Both the position numbers and the translations under genes were made by a program. A stretch of DNA of 64,000 nucleotides from Bradyrhizobium sp. CCBAU 53338 (GTDB lineage: Bacteria; Pseudomonadota; Alphaproteobacteria; Rhizobiales; Xanthobacteraceae). The stretch lies in contig NZ_CP030048.1 in NCBI RefSeq assembly GCF_015291665.1, positions 3,906,001-3,970,000 on the forward strand. The letters run 5' to 3'. Shown here one piece after another: positions 62,903 to 64,000 of this stretch; position 1 is the stretch's first letter; the number at the start of each line of letters is the position of its first letter. Below the pieces are notes generated by a model. It did not search any database and was not told where the DNA came from. It worked only from the letters and a program-made list of their open reading frames with translations.

Positions 62903-64000
62903 ATGCAGGCGTTCTTCACGTTCTTGCAGCAGTATCCGTATCTGCTGCTATTCTTCGTCGTTGGCCTCGCCGTCTATATCGGCCGGGCCAGCATCAAGGG
63001 TTACGGCCTCGGCATGGTCGCCGGCGCCATCATCGTGGGTGCGGGCCTGTCCGTCTGGGCGTCGACCTACGGCGTGAAGCTCGAACTGAATAATTTTGCC
63101 AAGAGCCTTTTCTATTACCTCTTCATGTACGGCGTCGGTTTGCGCGTCGGTCCGTCCTTCATCAACAGCCTGAAGGGTGACGGACTGAAGTTCTGCATTC
63201 TGGCGGTGGTGTCGAGTGTCCTTGGTCTTGCGCTGGTGGTCATTGGTACGAAGATGTTCAGTCTGCCGGTCGGCGCGGCCGGTGGCATGCTGGCGGGATC
63301 GCAGACCATGTCGGCTGCGATCGGCTCCGCCGAACAAGCCGTCACGTCAGGTGTCGTCAAGCTGCCCGCGGGAATGAAGCCTGAAGAGGCTTCCGGCATG
63401 ATCGCGCTCTCCTACGGCATCACCTACATCTGGGGTACCGTCGGCATCATCCTGATCTGCAAATATCTACCGCGCTGGTGGGGCGTCGACGCCCGCGCTG
63501 CCGCGAGGCAGTATGAGCAGGAGTTCGGCGTCAAGGATCTCGAAGGAGGCGGCTTGACCGGCTACCGCCAGTTCGGCCTCCGGGCCTACAGGCTGGAAAA
63601 CCCGGCGACGGCGGGTATCAGCATCGCCAAGTTCCGCGCCATGAATCCGGAATACCGAATCGTCAATGTCGGGCGTAACGGTGAACCGCAAGGCGCTGAT
63701 GCCGATCTCGTGCTGCAAAAGGGCGATATCGTCGCGCTCGGCGGCTCGACGGAAAGTCTCACCGACAAGATGGGACTGATCGGCCCTGAGGTCGCGGATG
63801 CCAAGACGCTCGGCATTCCCATGGACCAGGCTGACATCCTTGTCACCAACAAGGAGATGGTGGGACGCACTTTCGAATCTTTCCGCGACACCGCAATCGC
63901 GGGTCAATTGCAAGTCACCAAGGTCGAGCGCGGCGGCGTCCAGATTCCGGCTGGTCTCAAGACCAAGCTGGAGCGGATGGACATCGTCTCGGTGGTCGGC
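62903..64000 (+). CDS. AspT-type antiporter, N-terminal part (cut by window edge)
   Basis: 366 residues visible from ATG 62903 (AGGGGGACCA upstream). It begins MQAFFTFLQQYPYLLLFFVV, with about five or six helices; LFMYGVGLRVGPSFINSLKG and GMLAGSQTMSAAIGSAEQA are AspT-family segments. RCK_C domains follow (IVNVGRNGEPQGADADLVLQ, VALGGSTESLTDK). Closer to classical AspT than the copy at 57450. Cotranscribed with the decarboxylase, so probably the exchanger for its substrate and product, which would move net charge and support the proton-motive force. Confidence 0.9.
   Translation, partial: MQAFFTFLQQYPYLLLFFVVGLAVYIGRASIKGYGLGMVAGAIIVGAGLSVWASTYGVKLELNNFAKSLFYYLFMYGVGLRVGPSFINSLKGDGLKFCILAVVSSVLGLALVVIGTKMFSLPVGAAGGMLAGSQTMSAAIGSAEQAVTSGVVKLPAGMKPEEASGMIALSYGITYIWGTVGIILICKYLPRWWGVDARAAARQYEQEFGVKDLEGGGLTGYRQFGLRAYRLENPATAGISIAKFRAMNPEYRIVNVGRNGEPQGADADLVLQKGDIVALGGSTESLTDKMGLIGPEVADAKTLGIPMDQADILVTNKEMVGRTFESFRDTAIAGQLQVTKVERGGVQIPAGLKTKLERMDIVSVVG

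Overview
The window reads as chromosomal DNA of a Bradyrhizobium-like alphaproteobacterium (Nitrobacteraceae). Reasons: high GC; Omp25/31-type porins whose mature ends resemble AADLAARPYTKAP; invasion-locus-B and DUF3141 families; alphaproteobacterial LexA boxes (GTTC-N7-GTTC); and six TTGA-N6-TCAA boxes of the FixK/FNR type. I see no rRNA, tRNA, insertion sequence, prophage or CRISPR array.

Region 1 (1-21.7 kb) is mostly housekeeping: a partial HAD phosphatase, DinB, uvrA, two tandem porin-like genes, ssb, gyrA, kup, coaD, two cyclophilins, queA, asd, a TetR regulator with two candidate target genes, and tgt. uvrA and ssb each carry their own SOS box. asd is preceded by a promoter, a 23-codon leader ORF with eight Thr codons and an intrinsic terminator, which together look like a threonine attenuator. 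The TetR gene lies between a patatin-like lipoprotein gene and a PepSY gene, each with a copy of the same long palindrome in its promoter. The tgt product keeps its catalytic aspartates but has lost all four usual zinc ligands.

Region 2 (21.7-39 kb) is accessory: a DUF305/beta-propeller pair, a cysteine synthase with an odd Cys-rich in-frame upstream segment, an exported caspase-like protein, an EamA exporter, RidA, small secreted or zinc-ribbon proteins, acetoacetyl-CoA synthetase, a third porin, an AI-2E-type permease and a Nudix protein. It also holds a candidate small RNA with a perfect CRP-type site upstream and a strong terminator.

Region 3 (39-64 kb) looks like one low-oxygen energy and carbon-storage island. 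Six FixK-type boxes sit 60-76 bp (box centre to start codon) upstream of nine genes: a second AI-2E permease and a GNAT (divergent); DUF3141-pta-ackA-fabI; CoA-transferase A/B plus a MaoC hydratase; two divergent operons of alpha/beta hydrolases, one with a phasin and a K+-channel-like protein; an AspT-type antiporter divergent from a DUF1275 protein; and an Orn/Lys/Arg-type decarboxylase followed by a second AspT-type antiporter that runs off the window. A FixK-like regulator and a FixJ-like response regulator lie inside the island. The inferred jobs are acetate fermentation with ATP gain, handling of hydroxyacyl/CoA intermediates and polyester granules, and proton-motive-force or pH support by decarboxylation and exchange.
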